This document shows, one piece after another, positions 1 to 8,671 of a stretch of 46,163 nucleotides of DNA. Where the stretch lies: contig NZ_JASTWE010000031.1 of the NCBI RefSeq assembly GCF_030282845.1, forward strand, positions 1 through 46,163, written 5' to 3'. This DNA is from Pseudodesulfovibrio pelocollis. GTDB taxonomy: Bacteria > Desulfobacterota > Desulfovibrionia > Desulfovibrionales > Desulfovibrionaceae. The translations under genes were made by a program, and so were the position numbers. The notes under the pieces are model-generated. The model saw only the letters and a program-made list of their open reading frames with translations, did no database searches and was not told the origin of the DNA. Within the stretch, counting starts at the first letter, position 1. Each line of letters starts with the position of its first letter.

Positions 1-34
1 GCCGTTGCCCATCAACCTGCAACAAGGGGAATCC

Positions 35-835
35 ATGCGCGCAAAAGCCCTTTGCGGACCGATCACGGCCCTGTGCCTGTGCCTGCTGCTGACGCTGCCG
101 GGCCGCGTCGCCCTGGCGGGCGACGCCCTCTTCCAGTATTCCACCATCGACGCCCTGCTGGCCGGGCTGTACGATGGCCAGTTGAGCATCAGGGATCTCA
201 AGGACAAGGGCGATTTCGGCCTGGGCACCCTCAACGGCCTGGACGGCGAACTGGTGGTCCTCGACGGCGAGGCCTACCACATCACTGCCGGGGGCAAGGC
301 GCAGATTCCGGCCGATTCGGCCCGGGTGCCCTTTGCCACGGTCTCCTTTTTCCAGGAGGACGCCATCCTCAAGCTCGGCCGCATCGGCTCCCTCGATGAA
401 CTGAACCGGGCCGTGGAAGAGGGGCTGCCCTCGCGCAACGCCTTCTTCGCCATCCGGGTGGACGCACGCTTCCCCTTTGTCAAGGCGCGGGCCATCCCCA
501 GGCAGAACGCGCCCTACGTCCCCCTGGCCGAGGCGGTCAGGGAGCAGGTGGTGGTCCAGTTCTCGGGCGAGGGCACGCTGGTGGGCTACTACTCGCCGCC
601 CTTTGTCAAAGGGGTCAACGTGCCCGGATTCCACTGGCATTTCCTGACCCGGGACCGCAGCGGAGGCGGCCATGTGCTCGACTGCTCCATGGACCCGGCC
701 ACGGCCCGCATCGACACCCTGCGCGAGTTCACGGTGCGCCTGCCCGCCACCAGGGAGTTCGACGCCCTCGACCTCTCTGGCGACAAGAGCGACGAACTGC
801 ACGCGGTGGAGCAAGACGCCCCCAAGCAACAATGA
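35..835 (+). CDS. exported alpha-acetolactate decarboxylase
   Basis: Converts 2-acetolactate to acetoin with loss of CO2. The C-terminal half carries the family's metal site: GFHWHF supplies two histidines and GGHVLDC the third, and these bind Zn in characterised members. The ATG at 35 follows AAGGGGA and opens a clear Sec signal peptide (hydrophobic ALCLCLLLTLPG, likely cleavage after VALA), so the mature enzyme should be periplasmic. Length (266 aa) is normal for exported members. A TTG at 5 in the same frame would add ten residues before the signal and is less likely. An Hpt gene follows 16 bases after the stop. No acetolactate synthase is next to it, so the substrate source is not visible here. 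Confidence 0.88.
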   Translation: MRAKALCGPITALCLCLLLTLPGRVALAGDALFQYSTIDALLAGLYDGQLSIRDLKDKGDFGLGTLNGLDGELVVLDGEAYHITAGGKAQIPADSARVPFATVSFFQEDAILKLGRIGSLDELNRAVEEGLPSRNAFFAIRVDARFPFVKARAIPRQNAPYVPLAEAVREQVVVQFSGEGTLVGYYSPPFVKGVNVPGFHWHFLTRDRSGGGHVLDCSMDPATARIDTLREFTVRLPATREFDALDLSGDKSDELHAVEQDAPKQQ

Positions 836-851
836 CCCGCCCGGGAGGAGC

Positions 852-1232
852 ATGAAACCGTTCACCGTGACCGTTGACGCCGATCTGGCGGCCATCATGC
901 CCCGCTATTTCGAATTGCAGCGCACCGATCTGGCCGAGGTGGCCAAGGCTGCGGCCTCGGGCCGGGCCGAGGTGGTGCGCCTCTTCGGCCATCGGCTCAA
1001 GGGCACGGGCGCATCCTACGGCTTCCCCCGCCTCTCGGAACTGGGCGCGGCCATCGAAGGGGCGGCCCTGGCCCACGACCTGGAACGCGCGGCCGACCTG
1101 GCCGCCGAGGTGGGCCGGTTTCTCGACGCCGTGCGCGTGGTCTACACCGGGGGCGCGGCCGATTCGGTCCGGTATTCCGGGCACGGTCCCGGGCATGGTC
1201 CCGGTCATGACCCATCTGGAGCTGGCCGATGA
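852..1232 (+). CDS. Hpt (histidine phosphotransfer) domain protein
   Basis: A single Hpt domain of 126 aa. The motif HRLKGTGASYGF around residue 45 matches the phospho-accepting H-x-L-K-G-S/T of phosphorelay transfer proteins. It should pass phosphate between a hybrid kinase and a response regulator, but neither lies beside it. The ATG at 852 follows GGGAGGAG. The C-terminal tail is unusual: GHGPGHGPGHDP, a short glycine-proline-histidine repeat that could bind metal (inference). The stop overlaps the next start as ATGA (1229-1232), which suggests translational coupling to the glycosyltransferase-like gene. Confidence 0.8.
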   Translation: MKPFTVTVDADLAAIMPRYFELQRTDLAEVAKAAASGRAEVVRLFGHRLKGTGASYGFPRLSELGAAIEGAALAHDLERAADLAAEVGRFLDAVRVVYTGGAADSVRYSGHGPGHGPGHDPSGAGR

Positions 1233-2188
1233 AGATACTCATGCTCGCCATCAATGATCCGGCCGGGACCGCCATCCAGTTCTGCCGGGCCATCAACCGG
1301 CACACCCCGTACACGGCCCGGCTGGCCACCCTGGAAACCCGCTACACCCACGCCTGGGAAAAGGACCTGCACCTGCCCGACCTGGGGCCGGACGGCGTGG
1401 AAGAGCTGGGCATGCTCATGCGCGAGGCGGATGTCTTCCACTTCCACATGACCTGCGACGAGCGCCAGCCCTTTGGCCCCCATCTGCCCGCCGACCATCT
1501 GCGCGGCAAGGCGGTGGTCCATCACCACCACGGGCATCACGATTTCCGCACCAACCCCGGGGCCTTTCGCGACAAGTACCAGCGGCTGGGCCGGACCAAC
1601 CTGCTGGTGAGCACCCCGGACCTGATGAAGCTGCTGCCCGAGGCGCGCTGGCAGCCCAACCTCGTGCCCGTGGACGATCCGCTGTTCACGCCCCTGCCCG
1701 GCCGCTTCGAGCACCCCGGCCCACTGCGGGTCTGCCACTCGCCCACCCGCAAGGACCTCAAGAACACCGACGACTTCCTGGCCGTGGTCAAGGCCATGGA
1801 ATGCGGGCCGCTGCGGCTGGCCGTGGACCTCATCGACGATGTGCCCAACGCCGAGTGCCTTGCCCGCAAGCGGCGCTGCCATGTGCTCTTTGACCACATG
1901 CAGGGCTATTACGGAGTGAGCAGCCTGGAAGGGCTCTCCCAGGGGCTGGCGGTCATCGCCGGGCTCGACGCCTGGAACCGCGAGCAGGTGGCCGGGTTCG
2001 CCGGAACCGACGACCTGCCCTGGGTGCTGGCCGCCATCAGGTCGGACCTTGAGGCCCGGCTGCGCGAATTGGCCGGGGACCGCGACCATTGCCGCGCCGT
2101 GGGCGATGCCTCGCGCCGGTTCATGGTCGAGCGGTGGTCTGATCGCGCGGTGGTGGAGCGGCTGGCCCGGTTCTACGAGGCCATGTGA
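1229..2188 (+). CDS. glycosyltransferase-like protein (GT-B type)
   Basis: A 319-aa protein beginning MKILMLAINDPAGTAIQFCRAI, a Rossmann-like opening typical of GT-B glycosyltransferases. The segment near residue 230 (YYGVSSLEGLSQGLAVIAG) matches the acidic-residue plus G-x-P/A-V sugar-nucleotide loop of GT4-like enzymes. No signal peptide or membrane segment is seen, so it is probably cytoplasmic. Donor and acceptor cannot be read from the sequence. Its start overlaps the Hpt stop by four bases. The ATG at 1229 is preferred because of that overlap. It could be a non-catalytic relative, since the N-terminal domain is poorly conserved. Confidence 0.6.
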   Translation: MKILMLAINDPAGTAIQFCRAINRHTPYTARLATLETRYTHAWEKDLHLPDLGPDGVEELGMLMREADVFHFHMTCDERQPFGPHLPADHLRGKAVVHHHHGHHDFRTNPGAFRDKYQRLGRTNLLVSTPDLMKLLPEARWQPNLVPVDDPLFTPLPGRFEHPGPLRVCHSPTRKDLKNTDDFLAVVKAMECGPLRLAVDLIDDVPNAECLARKRRCHVLFDHMQGYYGVSSLEGLSQGLAVIAGLDAWNREQVAGFAGTDDLPWVLAAIRSDLEARLRELAGDRDHCRAVGDASRRFMVERWSDRAVVERLARFYEAM

Positions 2189-2198
2189 TCGACCACCT

Positions 2199-2227
2199 TT
2201 GCCTTTCGGCCCGGATTCCAGTATAGA
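2199..2227 (+). promoter_or_regulatory. sigma70-type promoter for the AMIN-domain gene
   Basis: TTGCCT (2199-2204) and TATAGA (2222-2227) are separated by exactly 17 bases and lie 68 bases before the next ATG. Both hexamers are close to the sigma70 consensus. It sits just after the preceding stop, so the AMIN-domain gene probably has its own transcript. Confidence 0.55.
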
Positions 2228-2295
2228 CTTTCGGCAGAAGCACAATGCGGAATTGAACGACAGGCAGAGAGACAGGAAGGGCGACAGGAAGAGTA

Positions 2296-2991
2296 ATGAC
2301 GAAAAGCAAGGGGCAAAGGATACTGCTGGCGGTCGTGATCGTGGCGGCCGGGCTCGCGGTCGTCGTACTGCGCGGCGGGCCGGGCCAGACCTCTGGACAG
2401 GGCGCTGGAGCGGGCCAGGTGCGCATGGCCGTGGACGCCACCGTGATCCCGTCCGACATGCCCTCGGCGCAGCCTGAATTTCCCGCCGAAGCGCAGCCCG
2501 GAACCCCACCCGAACCCCCGGCCCAAACCCCGGCTCCCGAAGCCGCCGCGCCCGCGCCTTCCGAGGCTCCGACCACCGCGCCTCCCGCTTCCAAAGTCTC
2601 TGCGCCCAAAGTCTCTGCGCCCAAGGCTTCGGCTCCTGAAGCACCGGCTCCAGGGGGCACCATCACCGCCGCGTCCCTCGAATCGACCGCCGGGGACTTT
2701 GTCCTGACTCTGGCTGGCGACAGGCCCCTGGGGAGCGTGGCGCACCTGACCCTGGCCTCGCCCCCCAGGCTGGTGCTCGATCTGGCCGGTTCCTGGACGC
2801 TCAAGGCGCCCAATGTCCTGCGCGAGGAGAGCGGCCCGGTCCGTCATGTGGTCATCGGCGCGCACCCGGACAAGCTGCGCTTCGTGGTCCATCTGCGCGA
2901 GGATTCGGTCCTCGACCGGCTCGGGGAGCCGACCACGGCGCGCCAAGGCAACACCCTGCGCGTGACCGTGCCCATCGCCCGGCAGCAGTGA
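2296..2991 (+). CDS. membrane-anchored AMIN-domain protein
   Basis: 231 aa. An N-terminal signal anchor (residues 8-25, ILLAVVIVAAGLAVVVL) is followed by a long Pro/Ala-rich linker (about 45-125) and a C-terminal beta-rich domain (about 128-230) resembling AMIN, the domain that localises envelope proteins such as AmiC by binding peptidoglycan or septal components. The linker contains a duplicated KVSAP unit, encoded by two identical 15-base repeats near 2591-2620, a likely site of length variation. No catalytic domain is attached, so it is probably a structural or targeting protein of the periplasm. The pairing with AMIN rests on the pattern (LTLASPPRLVLDLAG, then a second strand set), not on a search. 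Confidence 0.7.
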   Translation: MTKSKGQRILLAVVIVAAGLAVVVLRGGPGQTSGQGAGAGQVRMAVDATVIPSDMPSAQPEFPAEAQPGTPPEPPAQTPAPEAAAPAPSEAPTTAPPASKVSAPKVSAPKASAPEAPAPGGTITAASLESTAGDFVLTLAGDRPLGSVAHLTLASPPRLVLDLAGSWTLKAPNVLREESGPVRHVVIGAHPDKLRFVVHLREDSVLDRLGEPTTARQGNTLRVTVPIARQQ

Positions 2992-3142
2992 GCCGCCCCC
3001 GGCCCACACCCCGCGCACGCTCTCGTTTCCCAATCGTAACAAACAGGTCATGCCCCCGTAACCGCACCCGGATAGACAGCATGGATTCGCTGCGTCTCAC
3101 GGGCGCGGAGCCAATAATTCCACACCGGGAGTTTCGATAGGC

Positions 3143-3904
3143 ATGAGCAACGCCATCAAGGTGGCCTCCACCAATCTCGATTTCTATTACGGGGATTTCA
3201 AGGCGCTGGAAGACATCTCCCTGGAGTTCCAGCGCAACCGGGTCACGGCCCTGATCGGTCCGTCCGGCTGCGGCAAGTCCACCTATCTGCGGTGCATCAA
3301 CCGCATGAACGATCTCATCCCGGGCACCCGCGTGGCCGGACAGATGGTCCTTGACGGCCAGGACATCTACGCCCCCGGCCTGGACGTGGTCTCCTTGAGG
3401 CGGCGCATCGGCATGGTCTTCCAGAAGCCCAACCCCTTTCCCAAGACCGTCTTCGAGAACGTGGCCTACGGGTTGCGGGTCAACGGCATCAAGGACAAGG
3501 CGTTTCTGGAGCAGGCCGTGGAGGAGAGCCTCAAGGGCGCGGCCCTGTGGGACGAGGTCAAGGACCGCCTGCATGCCTCGGCGCTGGGGCTTTCGGGCGG
3601 CCAGCAGCAGCGGCTATGCATCGCCCGCGCCCTGGCCGTGCAGCCCGAGGTGCTGCTCATGGACGAGCCCGCCTCGGCGCTCGACCCCATCGCCACCCAG
3701 AAGATCGAGGACCTCATCCACGAACTGAAGAAAGATTTCACCATCATCATCGTCACCCACTCCATGCAGCAGGCCGCGCGCGTCTCCGACCGCACCGCCT
3801 TCTTCTACATGGGCAGGCTCATCGAGGTGGACAACACCAAATCCATGTTCACCAAGCCGGGCAACAAGCAGACCGAGGACTACATCACCGGCCGCTTCGG
3901 CTAG
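3143..3904 (+). CDS. pstB: phosphate ABC transporter ATP-binding protein PstB
   Basis: The 253-aa ATPase of the high-affinity phosphate importer PstSCAB. Walker [10 protein letters not shown] (about residue 40), Q-loop [16 protein letters not shown], signature LSGGQQQR, Walker [14 protein letters not shown] and the switch histidine ([10 protein letters not shown]) are all intact. The NPFP-x-TVFENV segment is characteristic of PstB among ABC ATPases. phoU follows after 100 bases, the usual partner. The permease and phosphate-binding genes pstSCA do not precede it; an AMIN-domain gene does, so the system is split. No convincing Pho box was found in the 151 bases upstream; an AATAAT at 3113-3118 is only a possible -10. 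Confidence 0.95.
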   Translation: MSNAIKVASTNLDFYYGDFKALEDISLEFQRNRVTALIGPSGCGKSTYLRCINRMNDLIPGTRVAGQMVLDGQDIYAPGLDVVSLRRRIGMVFQKPNPFPKTVFENVAYGLRVNGIKDKAFLEQAVEESLKGAALWDEVKDRLHASALGLSGGQQQRLCIARALAVQPEVLLMDEPASALDPIATQKIEDLIHELKKDFTIIIVTHSMQQAARVSDRTAFFYMGRLIEVDNTKSMFTKPGNKQTEDYITGRFG

Positions 3905-4004
3905 GTCGCGACGCCCGTTGACAGCCCGGGGAGGGCGTGCAACCGACAACAATTGACGAACAACGACACCGCGTCGCCAGCAGGGACCGGGTCCGGAGGA
4001 ATAT

Positions 4005-4670
4005 ATGGAACAGCGTGCTCATTTTTCCAAGAAACTTGAAGACCTGAAGGTCGAGGTGCTGCGCATGGCAGCCTTGTCCGAGGCCGCTGTCCACAAGGCG
4101 GTCAAGGCGTTTCTCGAAAACGACGCCGATCTGGCCGAGGAGGTCATCCTCGGCGACGCGGCCATCAACAAGCTCGAAGACCACCTGGACAACTACACCC
4201 TCGAACTGCTGGCGCTCGACCAGCCCATGGCCATCGACCTGCGCAACATCGTGGGCAGCCAGCGCATCACGGTCAACCTGGAGCGCCTGGGCGACGAGGC
4301 CGTCAACCTGGCCCACCGCGCCATGTTCCTGAGCACGCGCCCGCCCCTGCCGCACAATCCCAGAATGGAGAGCCTCGCGGCCACGGCCAAGCGCATGCTC
4401 TCCGACGCGCTCAAGGCCTATGTGGACGAGGACGTCTCCCTGGCCGGGCAGGTCTGCCGCACCGACGACAAGGCCGACGACCTCAATATCGCCATCCTGC
4501 GCCAGTTTGTCAGCGAAATGGTCTCGGAGTCGCGCATCGTGGAGCGCGGCGTCCACGCCATCATCGGCGCGCGCCACCTGGAGCGCATCGCCGACCTGGC
4601 CACCAACGTGGCCGAGTCCGTGGTCTTCATCGTCGAAGGCACAAGCATGAAGCACAATTGCAAGGAATAG
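4005..4670 (+). CDS. phoU: phosphate uptake regulator PhoU
   Basis: 221 aa, the normal PhoU length. It has two repeated three-helix halves, each with the metal-binding signature: NLERLGDEAVNLAHRA (about 90-105) and HLERIADLATNVAESV (about 190-205). PhoU links Pst transporter activity to the PhoR-PhoB two-component system and limits phosphate uptake. It lies downstream of pstB with a strong GGAGGAA site eight bases before the ATG. A strong hairpin terminator follows 22 bases after the stop, closing the pstB-phoU unit. Confidence 0.94.
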   Translation: MEQRAHFSKKLEDLKVEVLRMAALSEAAVHKAVKAFLENDADLAEEVILGDAAINKLEDHLDNYTLELLALDQPMAIDLRNIVGSQRITVNLERLGDEAVNLAHRAMFLSTRPPLPHNPRMESLAATAKRMLSDALKAYVDEDVSLAGQVCRTDDKADDLNIAILRQFVSEMVSESRIVERGVHAIIGARHLERIADLATNVAESVVFIVEGTSMKHNCKE

Positions 4671-4692
4671 CCGACCATTTCACTCATGTTTC

Positions 4693-4729
4693 AGGACCGG
4701 CGGGCAGGCGCTCGCCGGTCCTGTTTTTC
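4693..4729 (+). terminator. rho-independent terminator after phoU
   Basis: AGGACCGGCG (4693-4702) pairs perfectly with CGCCGGTCCT (4713-4722), followed by GTTTTTCT. A standard intrinsic terminator for phoU. Confidence 0.85.
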
Positions 4730-4801
4730 TGCCGCCTTTTCCAGGGGTTCGCGCCCCGGCGAGACCGGCCCATGCGCCCGGAATCCGCCTGGGAAAAGGA
4801 G

Positions 4802-4830
4802 TTTACACGGTGTCGTTTTTCCGATACAAG
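4802..4830 (+). promoter_or_regulatory. candidate rpsA promoter
   Basis: TTTACA (4802-4807) and TACAAG (4825-4830) are 17 bases apart. This would give rpsA a leader of roughly 185 bases. It is the best-spaced sigma70 pair in the 351-base gap between phoU and rpsA. Confidence 0.5.
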
Positions 4831-4851
4831 CAGGATTCTTCTTTGATCGGG

Positions 4852-4949
4852 GGTCGGCAACGGCCCCACGAGCGTAAAGAGGACGGAAGCGGCCTCAATG
4901 CCGACCGCGCACCCCAAGGCTCGACTGCCTCGGAACGATCTCCCTTGGG
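4852..4949 (+). promoter_or_regulatory. structured 5' leader of rpsA
   Basis: Two separate complementary pairs lie in the predicted untranslated leader: GGTCGGCA (4852-4859) with TGCCGACC (4899-4906), and CCCAAGG (4913-4919) with CCTTGGG (4943-4949). In enterobacteria S1 represses its own translation through a folded leader. A similar control here is an inference from position and structure only. Confidence 0.4.
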
Positions 4950-5021
4950 ACGCGCTGGTACCGTCTTCTTCAACATAAAGCGCTAAAATACATTGTCCGA
5001 GGTCCGTTGTGGAGGTAACTC

Positions 5022-6866
5022 ATGGAAAACACAAAAGAAACTATTGAATCGACTGAGATGGAACTGAACTTCGCCGACGCGCTCGACGAATACCTCAATT
5101 CCGATTTCGGGGATCTTGACGAAGGCACCATCGTTATCGGCGAGGTGGTCAAGATCGACAAGGACACAGTGCTCGTGGACGTGAATTTCAAGTCCGAAGG
5201 GCAGATCCCCATCAGCGAATTTCTCGATGCGGACGGCAACGTGACCGTCGAGATCGGCGAGAAGGTGGATGTGTTCGTGGCCCGCAAGAACGAAGCCGAG
5301 GGCACCATCTACTTGTCCCGTGACAAGGCCAAGCGGATGCAGCTTTTTGATAAACTGGAAGAGCTGATGGAGAAGGACGGCGAAGTCGTCGGCCGCATTC
5401 TCCGCCGCATCAAGGGCGGCTACACCGTCGATCTCGGCGGCGTGGAAGCCTTCCTGCCCGGTTCTCATGTGGACCTGCGGCCCGTCCCTGACATGGACGC
5501 CCTGGTCAACAAGAAGTTCGACTTCAAGATCCTCAAGATCAACCGCCGTCGCAGCAACGTCATCGTCTCCCGCCGCGTGCTTCTCGAAGAGATGCGCGGC
5601 GAGCAGCGCGACAAGCTGCTCGACACCATCGTGGACGGCCAGGTGGTCACCGGCAAGGTCAAGAACATCACCGAGTACGGCGTGTTCATCGACCTGGGCG
5701 GCCTCGACGGCCTGCTGCACATCACCGACATGTCCTGGAAGCGCATCAAGCATCCCAAGGAAATGGTCCAGTTGGGCGACGACCTGGAGCTGAAGATCTT
5801 AAGCTTCGACCGCGAGGCGCAGAAGGTCTCCCTGGGACTGAAGCAGCTGGTACCCGATCCGTGGGAGAACATCGCCGAGAAGTACCCCGAGGGTGCCCGC
5901 TTCACCGGCAACATCACCAACCTGGCCGACTACGGTGCCTTCGTGGAACTGGAAAACGGCGTGGAAGGTCTGGTCCATATCTCCGAAATGTCCTGGACGC
6001 GCAAGCTGCGCCACCCCTCCCAGATGGTCAAGGTGGGCGAAGAGGTCGAGGTCATCGTCCTCGGCGTCGATCAGGACAAGAAGCGCATCAGCCTCGGCAT
6101 GAAGCAGATCAGCCCCAATCCCTGGGATGTGGTGGCCGAGAAGTACCCCGAGGGCACCGTGCTTGAAGGAGCCATCAAGAACATCACCGAGTTCGGCGTG
6201 TTCATCGGCATCGAGGAGGGCATTGACGGCCTGATCCATGTCTCCGACATCTCCTGGACCAAGAAGATCCGCCATCCCTCCGAGGTCTACAAGTCCGGCG
6301 ACGCCGTCCAGGCCAAGGTGCTGACCGTGGACAAGGAGAACGAGAAGTTCACCCTGGGCGTGAAGCAGCTGACCGAAGACCCGTGGACCCAGGTCCCGGC
6401 CAAGTACCCCGTGGGACAGATGATCACCGGTACCGTGACCAACATCACCGACTTCGGCCTCTTCGTCGAGGTGGAGGAAGGTATCGAGGGTCTGGTGCAC
6501 GTCTCCGAGATCAGCCGCAAGAAGATCAAGTCCCCTTCCGAGATATACAAGGAAGGCGACACCATCGAGGCCAAGGTCATCCATGTCTCCGCTGATGAGC
6601 GCCGCCTCGGCCTGTCCATCAAGCAGACCAAGGAAGAGCCTGCCGCCGTTTCCGGCGGACCGCGCAAGGCCAAGAGCTTTGGCGGCGGCGTCGATGCCGG
6701 CTCCACCCTGGGCGACCTGCTCCGCGAGAAACTCGAGGAGGCCGCCAGCGACATCCTCGAAGAAATCGCCGAGGAGGAAGCCAAGGAAGCGGCTGCCGCC
6801 GCACCCGAGCCCGTCGAGCCCGAGACTGTCGAAAGTGCCGAGTCTGACGAAGACGAGAGCAAGTAG
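5022..6866 (+). CDS. rpsA: 30S ribosomal protein S1
   Basis: 614 aa with six S1 (OB-fold) repeats. The last four are easily read from their repeated cores (GVFIDLGGLDGLLHITDMSW, GAFVELENGVEGLVHISEMS, GVFIGIEEGIDGLIHVSDIS, GLFVEVEEGIEGLVHVSEIS). S1 binds mRNA on the small subunit and helps initiation on structured or weak-SD messages. The C-terminal tail (about 570-614) is strongly acidic and Ala/Glu-rich, longer than in E. coli S1 (557 aa). The ATG follows GGAGGT. It stands alone with sppA nine bases downstream; cmk, its frequent upstream neighbour in other bacteria, is absent. Confidence 0.97.
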   Translation: MENTKETIESTEMELNFADALDEYLNSDFGDLDEGTIVIGEVVKIDKDTVLVDVNFKSEGQIPISEFLDADGNVTVEIGEKVDVFVARKNEAEGTIYLSRDKAKRMQLFDKLEELMEKDGEVVGRILRRIKGGYTVDLGGVEAFLPGSHVDLRPVPDMDALVNKKFDFKILKINRRRSNVIVSRRVLLEEMRGEQRDKLLDTIVDGQVVTGKVKNITEYGVFIDLGGLDGLLHITDMSWKRIKHPKEMVQLGDDLELKILSFDREAQKVSLGLKQLVPDPWENIAEKYPEGARFTGNITNLADYGAFVELENGVEGLVHISEMSWTRKLRHPSQMVKVGEEVEVIVLGVDQDKKRISLGMKQISPNPWDVVAEKYPEGTVLEGAIKNITEFGVFIGIEEGIDGLIHVSDISWTKKIRHPSEVYKSGDAVQAKVLTVDKENEKFTLGVKQLTEDPWTQVPAKYPVGQMITGTVTNITDFGLFVEVEEGIEGLVHVSEISRKKIKSPSEIYKEGDTIEAKVIHVSADERRLGLSIKQTKEEPAAVSGGPRKAKSFGGGVDAGSTLGDLLREKLEEAASDILEEIAEEEAKEAAAAAPEPVEPETVESAESDEDESK

Positions 6867-6875
6867 AGCGACGCC

Positions 6876-7775
6876 GTGCGTTTGGAAGGAACACGACTGC
6901 GTTTCTCCCAGCGCCACCCCTTTCTCTTCGGGGTGATGATGATACTGTTGGCCGTGGTCCTCGTCATGGGGGCCACGGCCTTTCTTCGCTCCGTGGGGCT
7001 CGGCCCCGGGGGCGGATTCGGTGCGTCCAAGCTCGGCGTGGTGGAGGTGGAGGGCATGATCCTCGACTCTGCCGAAGTGGTCGGGTGGATACGCACCCTC
7101 AAGGACGACGATTCGATCCAGGGCGTGCTGCTGCGCGTCAACTCCCCGGGCGGGGCCATTGCGCCGTCCCAGGAAATCTATCAGGCCGTGGCCGATCTGG
7201 CCGGACTCAAGCCCGTGGTCGCCTCATACGGCACCGTGGCCGCCAGCGGCGGCTACTACGCCTCGGCCCCGGCCCATGTCATCATGGCCAACCCCGGCTC
7301 CATCACCGCCTCCATCGGGGTCATGGCCGAGTTCGTCACCGTGGCCGAGGCCCTGGAAAAGCTCGGCATCAAGCCCGAGGTGCTGACCACGGGCAAGTTC
7401 AAGGCCGCAGGCTCTCCCATGCGCGACCTGACCCCGGACCAGCGCGAGCAGCTCCTGGGACTGATGCGCGACCTGCACGACCAGTTCGTGGATGATGTGG
7501 CCGCAGCCCGCAAGATGGAGCGCGCCCGGGTGGCCGCCGTGGCCGACGGCAGGGCCGTCACCGGTCGGCAGGCCCTTGAGCTGGGGCTCGTGGACATGCT
7601 CGGCAGTGAATCCCAGGCCTTTGACCAGCTCAAGACCATGTGCGGCATTGAAGGCCGCGCCGTGCTCGTGCGCGGGCCGGTCAAGGAGCGCTCCCTGCTT
7701 GAGCGCATCGTCGGCTCGCTGAAGATCGACCTCTCCTCCCAGGCCGTCCAGGGCTGGACCTTTTCCTACAGATAA
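6876..7775 (+). CDS. sppA: signal peptide peptidase SppA, short (36K) type
   Basis: A membrane serine protease that degrades cleaved signal peptides. An N-terminal membrane segment (about 17-39) is followed by the protease domain. The nucleophile should be Ser124 in VAASGGYYAS and the general base Lys176 in TGKFKAAGSPMR, the Ser/Lys dyad of the family. At 299 aa it is the short form, half the length of E. coli SppA, and so is expected to form an octamer. The start is GTG at 6876, only nine bases after the rpsA stop and with no clear SD, so translation may be coupled to rpsA. A later in-frame ATG at 6936 would cut into the membrane segment. Confidence 0.9.
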   Translation: MRLEGTRLRFSQRHPFLFGVMMILLAVVLVMGATAFLRSVGLGPGGGFGASKLGVVEVEGMILDSAEVVGWIRTLKDDDSIQGVLLRVNSPGGAIAPSQEIYQAVADLAGLKPVVASYGTVAASGGYYASAPAHVIMANPGSITASIGVMAEFVTVAEALEKLGIKPEVLTTGKFKAAGSPMRDLTPDQREQLLGLMRDLHDQFVDDVAAARKMERARVAAVADGRAVTGRQALELGLVDMLGSESQAFDQLKTMCGIEGRAVLVRGPVKERSLLERIVGSLKIDLSSQAVQGWTFSYR

Positions 7776-7921
7776 TCCCGCTCCCGCGAGACTCGCAGCC
7801 CCTCAGGCGCTCGTCGTGGCGTGCGTCAAGAGACCGCCACAGCCAAGGTCGCGCCCGCAGCGCAGACAGCGGCGGGGAACCGTTGGCCAGCCGCCCGCCG
7901 CCTCTTGTGTCAGGCAACCCC

Positions 7922-8473
7922 TCAGTGCCGGTTGACCCCGGACCGCCGCAGGTGGTCGAGCAGAGCCACGGCCTCTGCGGGCGGCGTGCGCTCGCAGCGC
8001 GTGTAGCTCCGGCCGTCCGGGGTGCGGGTGACCAAGCCATGGTCCACCAACTCGCGACGCAGCAGCGCGTGATCGCCGAAGAGGTGGGCGTCCTCGATCA
8101 GGGCGTTGACCTCCCTCTCGGTCATGGCCGTGCGGGCCGGTATGCGCGCCCAGACGACCCAGAGGCAAATCATGCGCTGGGTGAATTTCCTGGGCCAGCG
8201 CACGAGCCGCCGCCTGTCGTCGAAGAGGCGGGCCAGACGCCTGACCAGGACAAGATCGACCGGGCCTGCGGTCGGCACCGGAGCGCCCAGGGCCTCCCTG
8301 GCCGCCAGTTGGGCGCGCAGGTGTTGGATGTTGCGGAATCCGCCCGCCCTGGCGAGCAGGTTGAGCATCTCCACATGGCCGGGGATTCGTTTGAGGTCGT
8401 CGAGTTGATGGCGCAGGGTACGGGCGAAGTCGGAAACATCGGCCACGCACAGGGGCATGGGTGTTCTGGGCAT
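7922..8473 (-). CDS. DUF2087 domain protein
   Basis: 183 aa, cytoplasmic, rich in Arg and His. The C-terminal third matches the DUF2087 pattern: WPRKFTQRMICLWVVWARI, then MTEREVNALIEDAH and LLRRELVDHGLVTR, ending in an S-Y-x-R strand. This has the look of a winged-helix unit and is often found attached to regulators, but no function is established. The N-terminal 100 residues are helical and unassigned. The start at 8473 is preferred because GAGGAT lies just upstream. The 146 bases to the convergent sppA contain no gene. Confidence 0.65.
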   Translation of the reverse strand: MPRTPMPLCVADVSDFARTLRHQLDDLKRIPGHVEMLNLLARAGGFRNIQHLRAQLAAREALGAPVPTAGPVDLVLVRRLARLFDDRRRLVRWPRKFTQRMICLWVVWARIPARTAMTEREVNALIEDAHLFGDHALLRRELVDHGLVTRTPDGRSYTRCERTPPAEAVALLDHLRRSGVNRH

Positions 8474-8671
8474 GACATATCCTCGTTGTCGCGCCTGTCG
8501 CGGGATGGACTGCCGGTGGTCGCCGACTTCCGACTCGGCACGAAACAAGGTGTCGGGTGGAAAGGATGAAAAGGCAGGTTTAGCTCCCCGTACGGGGCGG
8601 CGACGCCTGGGTGAACTGCCGACCGAAGGAAGGGATAGCCGATATCCGGCTCCAGCGCAACTGGCTGCGCG

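Noticed and set aside
2992-3142. A Pho box before pstB
   Set aside because: GTCAT- and CGTAAC-like words occur, but not as two 7-base direct repeats with 4-base spacing.
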